From the NCBI RefSeq assembly GCF_002898515.1, contig NZ_PPFX01000012.1, positions 26,700 through 90,699 of the forward strand: a stretch of DNA of 64,000 nt. The letters are read 5' to 3'. This DNA comes from Geothermobacter hydrogeniphilus (GTDB lineage Bacteria > Desulfobacterota > Desulfuromonadia > Desulfuromonadales > Geothermobacteraceae). Every line of letters begins with the position of its first letter. Position 1 is the first letter of the stretch. The position numbers were made by a program, and so were the translations under genes. Below the pieces are notes generated by a model. The model was not told the DNA's origin and ran no database searches. It worked only from the letters and a program-made list of their open reading frames with translations. Shown here in pieces: positions 27,039 to 38,528 of the stretch.

Positions 27039-29174
27039 TCAGGTAAATAGTTCATGGTTGGCAGCTTTTTCCAGCAGCAGGGCCGGAGGAGCGAAACGCT
27101 CGCCGTAGAGCTGCTCGAGTTGCCGGGCCCGGGCGACGAAACGCTGCAGGCCGCAGCTGTTGATAAACTGCAGCTGCCCGCCGGTATGGGCGGGAAATCC
27201 GATCCCGAAGATCGAACCGACGTTGCCGTCGGCCACCGAACGCAGGACCCCTTCTTCCAGGCACCTGACCGCTTCCAGAACCTGCCGGAAAAGGATACGA
27301 TCCTGAATATCCCGGCGGGAAATCTCGACCTCCGGTTTACGGAAAAGTGTATAGAGTTCTGCCCAGATGGTTTTGCGCCCCTCCTGAGGGTAGTCATAAA
27401 ACCCGCCGTTATAGGCCTTGCCTTCGCGCCCATGGCTGCCGGTCAGCACCGCGAGAACCCGGTCGGTGGCGTTCTCCTCAAGCACCTCGCCACGATCCTG
27501 CAGCAGCTTGCGGTTGGCTTTGCGCACCTTGACCAGCAGCTGCTGACTGACCTCATCCATGACGGTCAGCGGTCCGACCGGCATGCCGGCCAGCCTGGCA
27601 AGGTTGTCGATGAGCAGGGGATCGACTCCTTCTTCCAGCAACGCCGCCCCCTCGTCAAGAAAGGTACTGAAGACCCGGGAGGTGAAAAACCCCAGGGAAT
27701 CGTTGACCACGATCGGGGTCTTGCGCAGCTGCTGTACGAAATCGAAGGCTTTTGCCAAGGTCTGTGGACTGGTCTTCTGCCCGCAGATGATCTCGACCAG
27801 CGGCATTTTGTCGACCGGCGAAAAGAAATGCAGCCCGATGAAATTTTCCGGCTGGCGCACCGCCTGCGCCAGCTCGGTAATCGGCAGCGTCGAGGTATTG
27901 GAGGCCACGAACGCCCCCTCGGCAAGGTTTTTTTCCGCCTCGCCGGTCAACTTGCCCTTCAGTTCCTGATCCTCGAAAACCGCCTCGATGAGCAGATCGC
28001 AGCCCGTAAAATCGCTCATCTCCGTCGTCGGCTGGATACGCTCCAGCAGAGCGTCTTTCTGCTCCCGGGTTATGCGCCCTTTCGCCAGCTGCCTGTCCAG
28101 CACCTGCGCCGAATAGGCTTTGCCCTTTTCCGCCTGCGCCCGAGTGCGGTCAAGCAGAACCACTTCGATACCGACCTTCGCCGCCACGTAAGCAATCCCG
28201 GCACCCATCATCCCGGCGCCGAGAATCCCGAGCCTGTTCACCGACGTTTTTGCAAAACCTTCCGGACGACTGCTGCCGCTGGTGATTCCGTTGAGCTGGA
28301 AGAAAAAACTGATCTGGTTCTTCGCTTCGGGAGTCAGCACCAACTGCAGAAAATAGCTGCTCTCGATGCGCTGGGCCGCCGCAAAGTCGACCTGCGCCCC
28401 TTCACTGGCCGCGGCCAGAATCGCTTCGGGTGCCGGCAGCAGGCCGCGGGTCTTTTTTCGCAGCATCGCCGGCGCCGCCATCAGCATCTGGGCGACTTTG
28501 GGATGGGCCGGGGTTCCGCCGGGAATCCGACACCCTTTCTCATCCCAGGGCTGCCGGGGGGATGGATTGTCCCTGATCCAGGTCCGGGCCTTGCTCAGCA
28601 GAGTTTCGCGATCAGCCGCCAGCTCTTCGACCAATCCCGCCTCAAGGGCCCGCTCTGGTGACAGCCTGGTTCCTTCCATCAGCAGGGGCAGGGCTTTTTC
28701 AAGGCCCAGCCGGCGCACCAGGCGGACAATCCCACCCCCGCCGGGCAGCAGTCCCAGGCTGACCTCGGGCAGTCCGATCCGACTCTTGTCATCCCGCAGG
28801 GCAATCCGATGATGACAGGCCAGACAGAGTTCGTAACCGCCCCCGAGAGCCGTGCCGTTGATCGCCGCCACCACCGGCTTGCCCAGGGTTTCCAGGTGCC
28901 GCAGACAACTCTTGAGACGCTGCAGAGTGGCGGCAAACGCCGGCAGCGTGTCGGCAGAGATCGCCGAAATTTCCTTCAGATCCCCCCCGGCCAGAAAGCT
29001 GTCCTTGCCGGAGGTCAGGATCACCCCCGCAACCTCATCCCGCTCCAGACGCTGCAGTGTCGCTTCGAGGCCATCCATAAAGGCTTTGTTTATGGTATTC
29101 ACCGGTTGCCCGGGCAGATCCATGCTGATGGTGACGATATTTTCGCCGTCTTTCTGATAATCGAATCCGTTCAT
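27039..29174 (-). CDS. fadJ: Bifunctional enoyl-CoA hydratase/3-hydroxyacyl-CoA dehydrogenase (FadJ/FadB type)
   Basis: 711 aa from the ATG at 29174 (MNGFDYQKDGENIV), AAGGG upstream. The hydratase part (1-190) has the oxyanion segment AINGTALGGGYELCLACH and the two catalytic Glu (YEL, GLPEVSLGLLPGGGG). The dehydrogenase part (from about 310) has LGILGAGMMGAGIAYVAAK, the His motif IGLHFFSPVDKMPLVEII and the two C-terminal HCDH folds. It catalyses the second and third beta-oxidation steps. It lies 128 bp after the thiolase on the same strand, within a fatty-acid degradation cluster. Confidence 0.92.
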   Translation of the reverse strand: MNGFDYQKDGENIVTISMDLPGQPVNTINKAFMDGLEATLQRLERDEVAGVILTSGKDSFLAGGDLKEISAISADTLPAFAATLQRLKSCLRHLETLGKPVVAAINGTALGGGYELCLACHHRIALRDDKSRIGLPEVSLGLLPGGGGIVRLVRRLGLEKALPLLMEGTRLSPERALEAGLVEELAADRETLLSKARTWIRDNPSPRQPWDEKGCRIPGGTPAHPKVAQMLMAAPAMLRKKTRGLLPAPEAILAAASEGAQVDFAAAQRIESSYFLQLVLTPEAKNQISFFFQLNGITSGSSRPEGFAKTSVNRLGILGAGMMGAGIAYVAAKVGIEVVLLDRTRAQAEKGKAYSAQVLDRQLAKGRITREQKDALLERIQPTTEMSDFTGCDLLIEAVFEDQELKGKLTGEAEKNLAEGAFVASNTSTLPITELAQAVRQPENFIGLHFFSPVDKMPLVEIICGQKTSPQTLAKAFDFVQQLRKTPIVVNDSLGFFTSRVFSTFLDEGAALLEEGVDPLLIDNLARLAGMPVGPLTVMDEVSQQLLVKVRKANRKLLQDRGEVLEENATDRVLAVLTGSHGREGKAYNGGFYDYPQEGRKTIWAELYTLFRKPEVEISRRDIQDRILFRQVLEAVRCLEEGVLRSVADGNVGSIFGIGFPAHTGGQLQFINSCGLQRFVARARQLEQLYGERFAPPALLLEKAANHELFT

Positions 29175-29302
29175 GTCCACACCCTTTTGTTTGACCTGAA
29201 TCTGTGGGTTCACAACCGCTGTACAACCATCATCCGGCCTGAACGCAACGATTCAGATTTGAGCTTCAATCGAGGCATCCTTTGTCCCCGGGTCGGTTGC
29301 CG

Positions 29303-30508
29303 CTACAGGCGTTCAATAATGGTCGCGATTCCCATCCCGCCACCGACACAGAGGGTACAGAGTCCGTAACGCAGACGACGGCGTTCCAACTCGTCGAGGA
29401 GGGTTCCGACCAGTATGGCCCCGGTGGCGCCGAGGGGATGTCCCATGGCGATCGCACCACCATTGACATTGATTTTTTCCACGGGAACGGACAAGTCCGC
29501 CTGAAATTTCAGCACCACCGAGGCAAAGGCCTCGTTGACTTCGAACAGATCGATATCCTCGACCGTCAACCCGGCTTTATTGAGCGCCTTGCGGGTTGCC
29601 GGCGCCGGTCCGACCAGCATGATGGTCGGATCGGTGCTGGTAACCGCCGTGGCCAGAATCCGCCCGCGCGGGCTCAAGCCGAGATCCCTGCCTTTGGCTT
29701 CGCTGCCGATCAGCAGAAGCGCGGCGCCATCGACAATCCCCGAAGAATTGCCCGGGGTGTGCAGATGCTCGATATGGTCAACCTGCGGATACCTGGCCAG
29801 CGCGACCTGGTCAAACCCGAGCTGGCCGAGACCTGCAAAGGACGGCTTGAGGACCGCCAGACTTTCTTCCGCGGCATCGGCGCGGATCAGTTCGTCATGG
29901 TCAAGCACGACTTCGCCGGCGCGATCCACAACCGGAACCAGCGAGCGTGAAAAACGTCCGTTCTGATGAGCGGCCGCCGCTTTTCTGTGGGAGGAGAGAG
30001 CGAACCGGTCCAGGTCTTCCCGCGTAAATCCCTCCAGGGTCGCGATCAGGTCGGCCCCGATCCCCTGGGGGACGAAGCCGGTTTTACAGGAGGTTTCCGG
30101 ATCGGCCGCCCAAGGCCCCCCATCGGACATCATCGGTACCCGTGACATCGATTCAAGACCGCCGGCAACAACCAGATCCTCCCAACCCGAGCGAATTTTC
30201 ATTGCTGCCAGATTCACCGCCTCCAGCCCCGAAGCACAGAAGCGATTGAGCTGAAAGCCGCCGACGACCTCGTCCCAACCAGCATAGAGAGCGGCGGTCT
30301 TGGCGATATTCCCGCCCTGTTCGCCGACCGGTGTGACACAACCAATGACGATATCATCGACCTGGGCGGTATCCAGTTGATGGCGTTGCTGCAGGCTGTT
30401 CAACAGGTTGCCGAGCAGGGCGACCGGTTTGATGGGATAGAGCGCGCCGTCTTTTTTCCCCCGGCCGCGCGGAGTGCGGATGGCGTCGTAGATATACGCG
30501 TCTGTCAT
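29303..30508 (-). CDS. Acetyl-CoA C-acyltransferase (thiolase)
   Basis: 401 aa from the ATG at 30508 ([17 protein letters not shown]), GGAAGAGA upstream. Acyl-carrying Cys in [12 protein letters not shown], His in [16 protein letters not shown] and the second Cys in [14 protein letters not shown] are present. It performs the thiolytic step of beta-oxidation. The ATG overlaps the stop of the CoA-transferase gene. Confidence 0.92.
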   Translation of the reverse strand: MTDAYIYDAIRTPRGRGKKDGALYPIKPVALLGNLLNSLQQRHQLDTAQVDDIVIGCVTPVGEQGGNIAKTAALYAGWDEVVGGFQLNRFCASGLEAVNLAAMKIRSGWEDLVVAGGLESMSRVPMMSDGGPWAADPETSCKTGFVPQGIGADLIATLEGFTREDLDRFALSSHRKAAAAHQNGRFSRSLVPVVDRAGEVVLDHDELIRADAAEESLAVLKPSFAGLGQLGFDQVALARYPQVDHIEHLHTPGNSSGIVDGAALLLIGSEAKGRDLGLSPRGRILATAVTSTDPTIMLVGPAPATRKALNKAGLTVEDIDLFEVNEAFASVVLKFQADLSVPVEKINVNGGAIAMGHPLGATGAILVGTLLDELERRRLRYGLCTLCVGGGMGIATIIERL

Positions 30509-31374
30509 CTTGTCTCTTCCTTTCGATTGCATGGCTCTTCGCCAACCAGGGCAACAAGAGGGAGATCCCGTGCCAGCCCCCATTGTTGCCATTCCCCGGC
30601 GGTCCGGTTCAGAAAAACCTTTTGCAGCGCATCCTTATCCCGGCCGTCGCAGTGAAGTTCCGCGGCCAACCGCCGCAGAAAATGTGGTTCCAGGGCCGCC
30701 AGCGCCACCCAGCCATCCTGGGCGCGGTAGAGATTGTAGCCGGCCAGCCCACCCCCCAGCAGAGCGCCGGCGGCTGTCACCCCATAGCGCAGCGGTTCGG
30801 CCATGGCGGCAGCCGCGGAGGCCAGGGCCACCTCCGCAAAACCACTCCCCGCTCCCCGCTCACGACCCAGAAGAAGCGCCAGAGCCGCGCCGACCGCCTG
30901 TTCCGCGCCCGCCATGTCGGCCAGCAGGGTTCGCGGCAATTGCGGCGGAGAGAGCAAGCCGGCCTCGGCCTGGTAGGTCAGATCATGCCCGGGCTCATTC
31001 TGGCGTGGCGCGGCATGGCCCACGATCGCCACCTGGCAGAGGCGCGGATACTTTTCATGCAGCTCCTCCCAACCCAGGCCGAGTTTTGCCAGGGAGGCCG
31101 GGCGGGTGGCGGTGATGAGCAGATCCGCCTCCAGCAGCAACTGCGCCAACCCGGCCCGGCCCTCCTCTGTCTTGAGGTCCAGTCTGACGATTGCCTGTCC
31201 GGCGTTCAGTTCCCGATACCAATCGGCACAGTAATGCTGCATCGGATCAGCCGCCGCGGGTTCGACCTTGGTCACGCTCGCACCGAGACGCAACAGTGCG
31301 CGCGCGGCGACAGGACCGGGCAGGTTGACCGCCAGGGTGACAATCTTCAACCCCATCAGGGGGTTCGCCGACAT
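30505..31374 (-). CDS. Family III CoA-transferase (CaiB/BaiF/AMACR-like), short
   Basis: 289 residues, against about 360-400 for most relatives. N-terminus [31 protein letters not shown] is family-typical. [14 protein letters not shown] and the catalytic Asp in [19 protein letters not shown] are retained. The C-terminal part appears shortened. It either transfers CoA between acids or racemises 2-methylacyl-CoA, as AMACR does; the beta-oxidation neighbours favour the latter weakly. It starts immediately after the TAG of the acyl-CoA dehydrogenase. Confidence 0.82.
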   Translation of the reverse strand: MSANPLMGLKIVTLAVNLPGPVAARALLRLGASVTKVEPAAADPMQHYCADWYRELNAGQAIVRLDLKTEEGRAGLAQLLLEADLLITATRPASLAKLGLGWEELHEKYPRLCQVAIVGHAAPRQNEPGHDLTYQAEAGLLSPPQLPRTLLADMAGAEQAVGAALALLLGRERGAGSGFAEVALASAAAAMAEPLRYGVTAAGALLGGGLAGYNLYRAQDGWVALAALEPHFLRRLAAELHCDGRDKDALQKVFLNRTAGEWQQWGLARDLPLVALVGEEPCNRKEETR

Positions 31375-32508
31375 CTACCGGTTCCCCAGTTCGCGGGCAA
31401 TGATGTTGCGCTGAATTTCGCTGGTCCCCTCGTAAATCTGCAGCACCTTGGCATCACGAAACAGCTTTTCGGCCGGAAATTCCGGGCTGTAGCCGTAACC
31501 GCCGAAAATCTGCAGCGTTTCGGTCGCCACCCACATCGCGGCGTCGGCGGCAAAGGCCTTGGCGCAAGCCGCCTGCAGGGTGTTGCGCTTGCCGGCATCG
31601 AGCAACCAGGCCGCCTGATAGGTCATCAGTCGCGCCGCCTGCAGGCGCATCTCCATCTCCGCCAGTTTGTGGCCGATCGCCTGATGATGGATGATCGCCT
31701 GTCCCATCGTCTTGCGTTCCCTGGCGTAGGCGAGAGAAACATCGAGACAGCGCTGCATCAACCCGACCGCAAAGGCCGCCACCATCGGACGGGAACGGTC
31801 GAAAACCTGCATGGCGATCTTGAACCCGTCCCCTTCGTTGCCGAGCAGTGCTTCACGCGGCACCCTGACGTCATTGAAAAACACCTCGGCCGCCGGGACG
31901 GCGTTCTGCCCCAGCTTGGGCAGGGGATTCCCCACCTCCAGTCCCGGACTGTCCCGCTCAACCAGGAAGAAGCTCAGTCCACGGTAACCCGCCTCGGGAT
32001 CGGTCTTGGCCAGCACGGTGAAAAAACCCGCCAGGGGCGCATTGGAAATCCAGACCTTGCTGCCATTCAGCAGGTAGCCGTCGCCATCTCTGACCGCTCG
32101 GGTCGAAATCCCCGCCACATCCGATCCCGCGCCCGGCTCGGTAACCGCGTAGGATCCATATTCACTGGTGATCAGCCGGCCCAGGTATTCACGCTTCTGG
32201 TCCGCATTGCCACTGACCAGCAGCACGTCGGCCGGCAGGTTGTTCAGGCTGATCCCGCCCCCCAGCCCGACGCACCCCCAGGCCAGCTGCTCGGTCACCA
32301 GCGCCAGCTCCAGGGCGCCGAGTCCGGGACCGCCGTATTCCTCGGGCACCGTCAGATTGAAAAGTCCCAGTTCCCTGGCCTTGGCGGCAATTTCCTGCGG
32401 AAAACACTTTTCCTGATCGCAACGGGCGGCCTCCGGCCAGATCTCCCGCTCGGCAAATTCTCTGGCGGTCTGCTGAATCAGTCGTTGTTCGTCACTCAGT
32501 TCAAACAT
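31375..32508 (-). CDS. Acyl-CoA dehydrogenase (short/medium-chain type)
   Basis: 377 aa. YAVTEPGAGSDVAGI, WISNAPLAGFFTVLAKTD, and LQIYEGTSEIQRNIIAREL carrying the catalytic Glu mark a canonical enzyme. It is the first gene of the operon dehydrogenase, CoA-transferase, thiolase and hydratase/dehydrogenase. A TTTACTTT...AAAGTAAA repeat lies 69 bp upstream. Confidence 0.92.
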   Translation of the reverse strand: MFELSDEQRLIQQTAREFAEREIWPEAARCDQEKCFPQEIAAKARELGLFNLTVPEEYGGPGLGALELALVTEQLAWGCVGLGGGISLNNLPADVLLVSGNADQKREYLGRLITSEYGSYAVTEPGAGSDVAGISTRAVRDGDGYLLNGSKVWISNAPLAGFFTVLAKTDPEAGYRGLSFFLVERDSPGLEVGNPLPKLGQNAVPAAEVFFNDVRVPREALLGNEGDGFKIAMQVFDRSRPMVAAFAVGLMQRCLDVSLAYARERKTMGQAIIHHQAIGHKLAEMEMRLQAARLMTYQAAWLLDAGKRNTLQAACAKAFAADAAMWVATETLQIFGGYGYSPEFPAEKLFRDAKVLQIYEGTSEIQRNIIARELGNR

Positions 32509-32576
32509 GGGCTCTCTCTCCTGGTCTGAATGGGGGCTGTCGGCACTTCAATCAGCCGACATACCGGTAACTAATG

Positions 32577-32603
32577 TTTACTTTTACGTAAAGATAAAGT
32601 AAA
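32577..32603. promoter_or_regulatory. Inverted repeat, probable TetR operator of the beta-oxidation operon
   Basis: TTTACTTT (32577-32584) and AAAGTAAA (32596-32603) form an 8-bp dyad with an 11-nt spacer, upstream of the dehydrogenase operon. The same TTTACTT half site appears before the second ligase gene (36086-36101). Confidence 0.5.
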
Positions 32604-32693
32604 AGAAGGCACGCAACCCACGACCGAAACCGGCCGGCATCGGGCTGACAAACATTCCATAAAATCTGTCCGGCTATCTCTCCGCCTTCTTCA

Positions 32694-34331
<1,638 letters not shown>

Positions 34332-34355
34332 GTTCGCTCCTCGTCGCAAAAGGGG

Positions 34356-35918
34356 TCAGTTCAAGACAGAGATCTGAAGAGACCCAGTCGCAGACTCCCG
34401 GGTGACTTCGGCATAGGTTTTCCGCAACTGGTATTTGAGAATCTTGCCGGACACATTGCGCGGCACCTCTCCCAGAAACAGCAGCCGGGGAAGTTTGTAA
34501 TCGGAGATCAGCCCGGCACAATGGTGCCGGAGTTCGGCCAGAGTCAACTCCCGGTCCTCCTGGGGGGTTACCACGACGGCCACCGTCTCGCCATAATCCG
34601 CATGCGGGATGCCGATCGCGGCACAGTCCGCAACGGCAGGATGAGACCGCACGGCATTTTCCACTTCAACAGAATAGACATTCATCCCCCCGGTGATGAT
34701 CATATCCTTCTTGCGATCAACCAGAGTGATATACCCCTCCGCGTCGACAGTGGCCAGATCGCCGGTGAACAACCAACCATTACGAATGGTCTCGGCGGTC
34801 GCCTCGGGATTGTTCCAGTAACCCTTCATCATCGTTTCTCCGCGAAGAATCCATTCGCCCACCTCGCCGGGGCGGACATCCCGCATGTTTTCATCCACCA
34901 CCCGCGCTTCGGTATTAACAATGGGCTTTCCTCCCGCTCCCATCTTGCTCAGCTGCTCATGGGGCTGGAGACAAATTCCTCCGGGGCCCATTTCGGTCAG
35001 GCCGCAGAGATTGAAAAGCTGCACCCCGGACAGTTTCGCAATCATCTCGCGGACCACGCTGGAAGGCATCGGTGCAGCCCCGTACATGCCGATGCGCCAC
35101 GCGCTCAGATCGCGTCCGGTGATTTTGGACTGGCGTAAAAGGAACTGGTACATGGTGGGCACGCCGAAAAAGACACTGATCCGTTCCTGCTCCATGACAT
35201 TCAGCACCGTTTCCGGTTCAAACGCGGGAAGAACGACATGAGTGCCCGCCAAAAGGGTTCCGGCCATCAGAAACAGGTTGAGCTCAGCCGAATGATAGAG
35301 GGGAGCGGCATGCAACAATCGATCACCTTCGCGAATCCCCACCCCCAGAGAAATATTGGTACCGGCCCAGATGACAGCATGGTGGTCCAGCAGCACCCCC
35401 TTGGGCAGACCCGTCGTTCCGGAGGTATAAAGAATCTGGGCGTTATCCTTCTCGGCGACGACAATGCCCAAGGGCTCCGTGCTTTCATGAGATGACAGTG
35501 TCACGACGTCCGCAAAAGGGTCGCACGGCAAAGTCGCCAGGTAGTGTCTGGTGGGGAGCTTCTGTTGCTGGACCTTTTCCACCACCGATTTGAGCTGCGG
35601 AGCAAAAACCAGCACCCGGGAACCTGAATCAATCAACTGGTAGGCCAGTTCAGGAGGCGCCAGCCGCGGGTTGAGGGGGACGATGACGGCTCCCAGTTTC
35701 AGGCCGGCGTAAAATACGATGACGAACTGGTCGGAGTTGGGTGACATCAAAGCGACCCGATCACCTTTTTCCACCCCCAGGCGCTGCAGGACCCGAGCGG
35801 CGCGGTTGACGGCGGCATCCAACTGCACGTAAGTAAACCGTCGCCCGCCAAAGACCAGGGCTTCACGGTTCGGAACACGGCGCGCGTTGCGTTCCAGAAT
35901 CGAGCCGATACCAGGCAT
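34356..35918 (-). CDS. Acyl-CoA synthetase (AMP-forming)
   Basis: 520 aa. ILYTSGTTGLPKGVLLDHH, FNLCGLTEMGPGG and GWLFTGDLATVDAEGYIT/DRKKDMIITGGMNVYS are the ANL-superfamily motifs. It probably accepts a different chain length from its neighbour (inference). First gene of a two-ligase operon; a TetR-like site lies about 170 bp upstream. Confidence 0.9.
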   Translation of the reverse strand: MPGIGSILERNARRVPNREALVFGGRRFTYVQLDAAVNRAARVLQRLGVEKGDRVALMSPNSDQFVIVFYAGLKLGAVIVPLNPRLAPPELAYQLIDSGSRVLVFAPQLKSVVEKVQQQKLPTRHYLATLPCDPFADVVTLSSHESTEPLGIVVAEKDNAQILYTSGTTGLPKGVLLDHHAVIWAGTNISLGVGIREGDRLLHAAPLYHSAELNLFLMAGTLLAGTHVVLPAFEPETVLNVMEQERISVFFGVPTMYQFLLRQSKITGRDLSAWRIGMYGAAPMPSSVVREMIAKLSGVQLFNLCGLTEMGPGGICLQPHEQLSKMGAGGKPIVNTEARVVDENMRDVRPGEVGEWILRGETMMKGYWNNPEATAETIRNGWLFTGDLATVDAEGYITLVDRKKDMIITGGMNVYSVEVENAVRSHPAVADCAAIGIPHADYGETVAVVVTPQEDRELTLAELRHHCAGLISDYKLPRLLFLGEVPRNVSGKILKYQLRKTYAEVTRESATGSLQISVLN

Positions 35919-36085
35919 AAGGCCTCATCCTTTCGGACAGGGTTCACATGAGGTCGGGTCATGATGGGCACCCCGGGACGGCCGGGCGCCCCTCGGCTTT
36001 CCACCGCAAATCGACCACTACGCACAACACTCGCAAGCAAATCCTCTCTTCAAATAAACGGCGTTCTATCTGTCTGTCAACAAAA

Positions 36086-36101
36086 AAGTGAGCATTTACT
36101 T
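36086..36101. promoter_or_regulatory. Putative TetR operator before the ligase operon
   Basis: AAGTGAGCATTTACTT is a dyad (AAGT...ACTT) flanked by A and T runs. It resembles the TTTACTT/AAGTAAA repeat at 32577-32603, suggesting one regulator for both operons. Confidence 0.4.
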
Positions 36102-36426
36102 GTTTTTTATTGGCGGGCAGGCCGGTGCAAGCTGACGGATTTCCAGATTATCGTTCGCCATAACGGGATGTTACATACTATTCGTCTTACCTCCTGATAA
36201 AGGCGAAAAATATCGGATCGTCCACCATTGAAAGGCAGGTCGTCATTTCGCCTTGACAATCCTCAAAATGAGGCAGAAATCAAACTGTGTTTGTGTGCGC
36301 TGACAGGAACAGATAAAGGATGGACAACCCGATGGTCGGCGACACCCACCAGGCCCGAACAGACAGGATGCGGTGCCGGACAGCGGCCCGGCCACAACGG
36401 TCCCGCGGAGACTCAACAGCCCTCCC

Positions 36427-36475
36427 TCGACATTCATAAAAATCAGGACTATAATAGGTTTTTTCACGAAACCTA
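36427..36475 (+). promoter_or_regulatory. tetR promoter with overlapping dyad
   Basis: TCGACA, 17 nt, TATAAT (36427-36455) is a good sigma-70 promoter. The dyad TAGGTTT-N7-AAACCTA (36455-36475) covers the start-site region and may be a site for autorepression. It differs from the TTTACTT sites. Confidence 0.5.
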
Positions 36476-36582
36476 CCGTTGTCATTGCATTTTTTCGGCG
36501 CAAACCATAGCGCCGCACAAGAGAGCGCTCATCCCTCAACGGCTCATCGGCCACAGCAAAAAGGCGCCGGCAGGAAACAATT

Positions 36583-37212
36583 GTGACAGACACCGATTTG
36601 CACCCGCGGATGGTTCCCGCGCAAAAGCGCGCAGAAGAGACCGTCAAACATATCCTGAATACTTCCGCAAAGCTGCTGGACGAAGTGGGGCTTGACGGGT
36701 TCAACACCAATCTGCTCGCCGACCGTTCCAGGCTTCGTGTCGGCACTATCTACAGGTACTTTCCAAACAAGTTGGCGATTCTCAGGGCCCTTATTCTCGA
36801 GTATGCAAATCACATGAAAACAGCCCTGGAGATTTTTAACGACTTGGCCGATCCCGAAAAAGAATGGCAGCACATCATCCGTTCCAGTATCGACAATTAC
36901 GTTGCGGCGGCCAAAAAACAGAAAGGGTTCATATCGATTCGAAGGGCAATGCAGGCCGCCCCTGAACTATCTGCAATCGAAAAGCATCTTGTACGGGATC
37001 TGTCTGAATCAATTGTCGAGGCAATCATCAAAAGAGGAGCAAACGTTTCAAAAAAACATCTGTTCCATGTGGCGGGCACCTTCCTGATGGCAGCCGCAGC
37101 GACATATGATCTTGCCTATCTGAAAGGCAAGAAGAATCACCAGGCCGAGACCGAAATCATCGCGGAACTCAAGCTCATGTCGATCAGCTATCTGGCGAAC
37201 TATCTGACATGA
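36583..37212 (+). CDS. TetR-family regulator, probable fatty-acid metabolism repressor
   Basis: 209 aa from a GTG with AGGA upstream. Helix-turn-helix region: TVKHILNTSAKLLDEVGLDG, then NLLADRSRLRVGTIYRYFPNKLAIL, the typical TetR recognition helix and YRYFPNK. The C-terminal ligand domain is helical and unassigned. Being divergent from the acyl-CoA ligase operon, it likely regulates beta-oxidation (inference). Confidence 0.85.
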   Translation: MTDTDLHPRMVPAQKRAEETVKHILNTSAKLLDEVGLDGFNTNLLADRSRLRVGTIYRYFPNKLAILRALILEYANHMKTALEIFNDLADPEKEWQHIIRSSIDNYVAAAKKQKGFISIRRAMQAAPELSAIEKHLVRDLSESIVEAIIKRGANVSKKHLFHVAGTFLMAAAATYDLAYLKGKKNHQAETEIIAELKLMSISYLANYLT

Positions 37213-37366
37213 ACCATGGCAGACAGGCCGCGGCAGGAAACCTGCGCACCCTCGTCCCGCCGCCAACGGTTTCTTGACAGCCTGACGCTCTTGGTGTTCA
37301 ATGATTTCTGGTGCCGACTACGGCACTCACGTTACCCGTCAATTCATTTCTCGAAAGGATGGCCCG

Positions 37367-38419
37367 ATGGCCTTTTTCAAAAAGAAAACCTTGACCGGTC
37401 TCTCCCGCACCTGCGGTTGAGCCGCTAAAATCGGTCCGGCAGTTCTGTCGGACGCCTTAGCAGGGCTGACCCCGCCCGATGATCCCAACCTGCTGGTAGG
37501 GATCGAAACCTCGGATGACGCGGCGGTCTACCGGCTCACGGATGAAATCGCCATGGTCAACACTGTCGATTTCATCACCCCACCAGTCGACGACCCCTAC
37601 TGGTTCGGGCAGATCTCCGCCGCCAACTCGATCTCGGATGTCTATTCGATGGGCGGCAGACCGGTCACCGCGCTCAACCTGGTGATGTTCCCTTCCAATC
37701 AACTGGACATGGGGATGCTGAAGGAGATCCTCAAGGGCGGACATGACAAGGTAGTTGAGGCCGGAGCCTGCCTGGTCGGCGGGCACTCGGTCGATGACGA
37801 GGAACCGAAATACGGTCTCTGCGTCAGTGGCGTGGTCCACCCCGAGCGAATCATCACCAACGCCGGAGCCCGGCCCGGCGACGCCCTGATCCTGACCAAG
37901 CCGCTCGGTTCGGGGGTGCTGTTCAACGCTGTCCGGGCGAAAAAATTTCCCTATCCCGAACTGGAACGCGACACCCTGCCGCGGATCGCCGCTCTCAACG
38001 GTCCGGCGATGGAGGCGGCGCTGCGTTTCGACCTGCACGCCTGCACCGATGTGACCGGCTTCGGCATCCTCGGCCACCTGCTGGAAATGGCCCTCGGGGC
38101 TGATGCCGGAATCTTGCTGGACTATCGCCGGCTGCCGTTCTATTCAGGCGCCCTTGATATGTACCGGAAGGGCGAAACGACAGGCAGCAACCGGGCGAAC
38201 CGGGAGATGGTCAGCAGGCACAGCCTGGAGCTGCAACGCGCCCTTACCCGCGCTGAGGAAGAGCTGCTGTACGACCCGCAGACCTCGGGCGGCCTGCTGA
38301 TGGCGCTGCCGTCTTCCCAGGCCGATGAACTGTTGACGCTGCTGCATGCATCGGGAGTCACGGACGCCCGGTGCATCGGTGAGATCCGCGACGCGGCGGT
38401 TGGCATCACGGTGATCTGA
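37367..38419 (+). CDS. selD: SelD selenophosphate synthetase with active-site selenocysteine (UGA at 37418)
   Basis: Makes selenophosphate from selenide and ATP for Sec-tRNA synthesis. The ATG at 37367 (AAGGAT upstream) opens SRTCG-UGA-AAKIGPAVL. UGA aligns with the catalytic Cys17 of E. coli SelD, three residues before the conserved Lys. DPNLLVGIETSDDAAVY, DFITPPVDDPYWFGQISAAN, GGHSVDDEEPKYGL, TDVTGFGILGHLLEMA and YDPQTSGGLL are clear SelD motifs. Full product 350 aa, normal length. A conventional gene call would start at 37553 and lose the active site. It shows that the organism decodes UGA as Sec. Confidence 0.95.
37418..37453 (+). promoter_or_regulatory. UGA codon and predicted bacterial SECIS of selD
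   Basis: TGA at 37418-37420, 13 nt, then stem GTCCGGC/GTCGGAC (one G-U pair) with loop AGTTCT (37434-37453). GU is 22-23 nt after the UGA. Confidence 0.8.
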
Positions 38420-38528
38420 ACAGGAAAAATTTTTTGCCGTTTCTATCGGAAAATTCTATGGCCCGACACAATAGAATTGTTTCTTTAAATACAATCGGCC
38501 GGTTGCAACCCCGTTCCGGGGAACCCTG

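Larger units (their letters stand above)
35919..36582. other. 664-bp intergenic control region between acyl-CoA ligase and tetR
   Basis: Holds divergent control signals and no convincing gene. A TTTACTT-type dyad (36086-36101) serves the ligase operon on the minus strand. A sigma-70 promoter and dyad (36427-36475) serve tetR. AT-rich patches around 36040-36200 break the otherwise GC-rich sequence. Open frames crossing it have no family resemblance. Confidence 0.6.

Noticed and set aside
27054..28661. Long open frame on the plus strand opposite the fadJ-like gene
   Set aside because: Antisense shadow caused by high GC; the minus strand has intact catalytic motifs.
36228..36695. Open frame upstream of and overlapping tetR
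   Set aside because: Composition unlike a protein and it overlaps the tetR promoter; no family seen.
37213..37366. Possible small gene or tRNA-Sec between tetR and selD
   Set aside because: No cloverleaf or convincing start with binding site was found.
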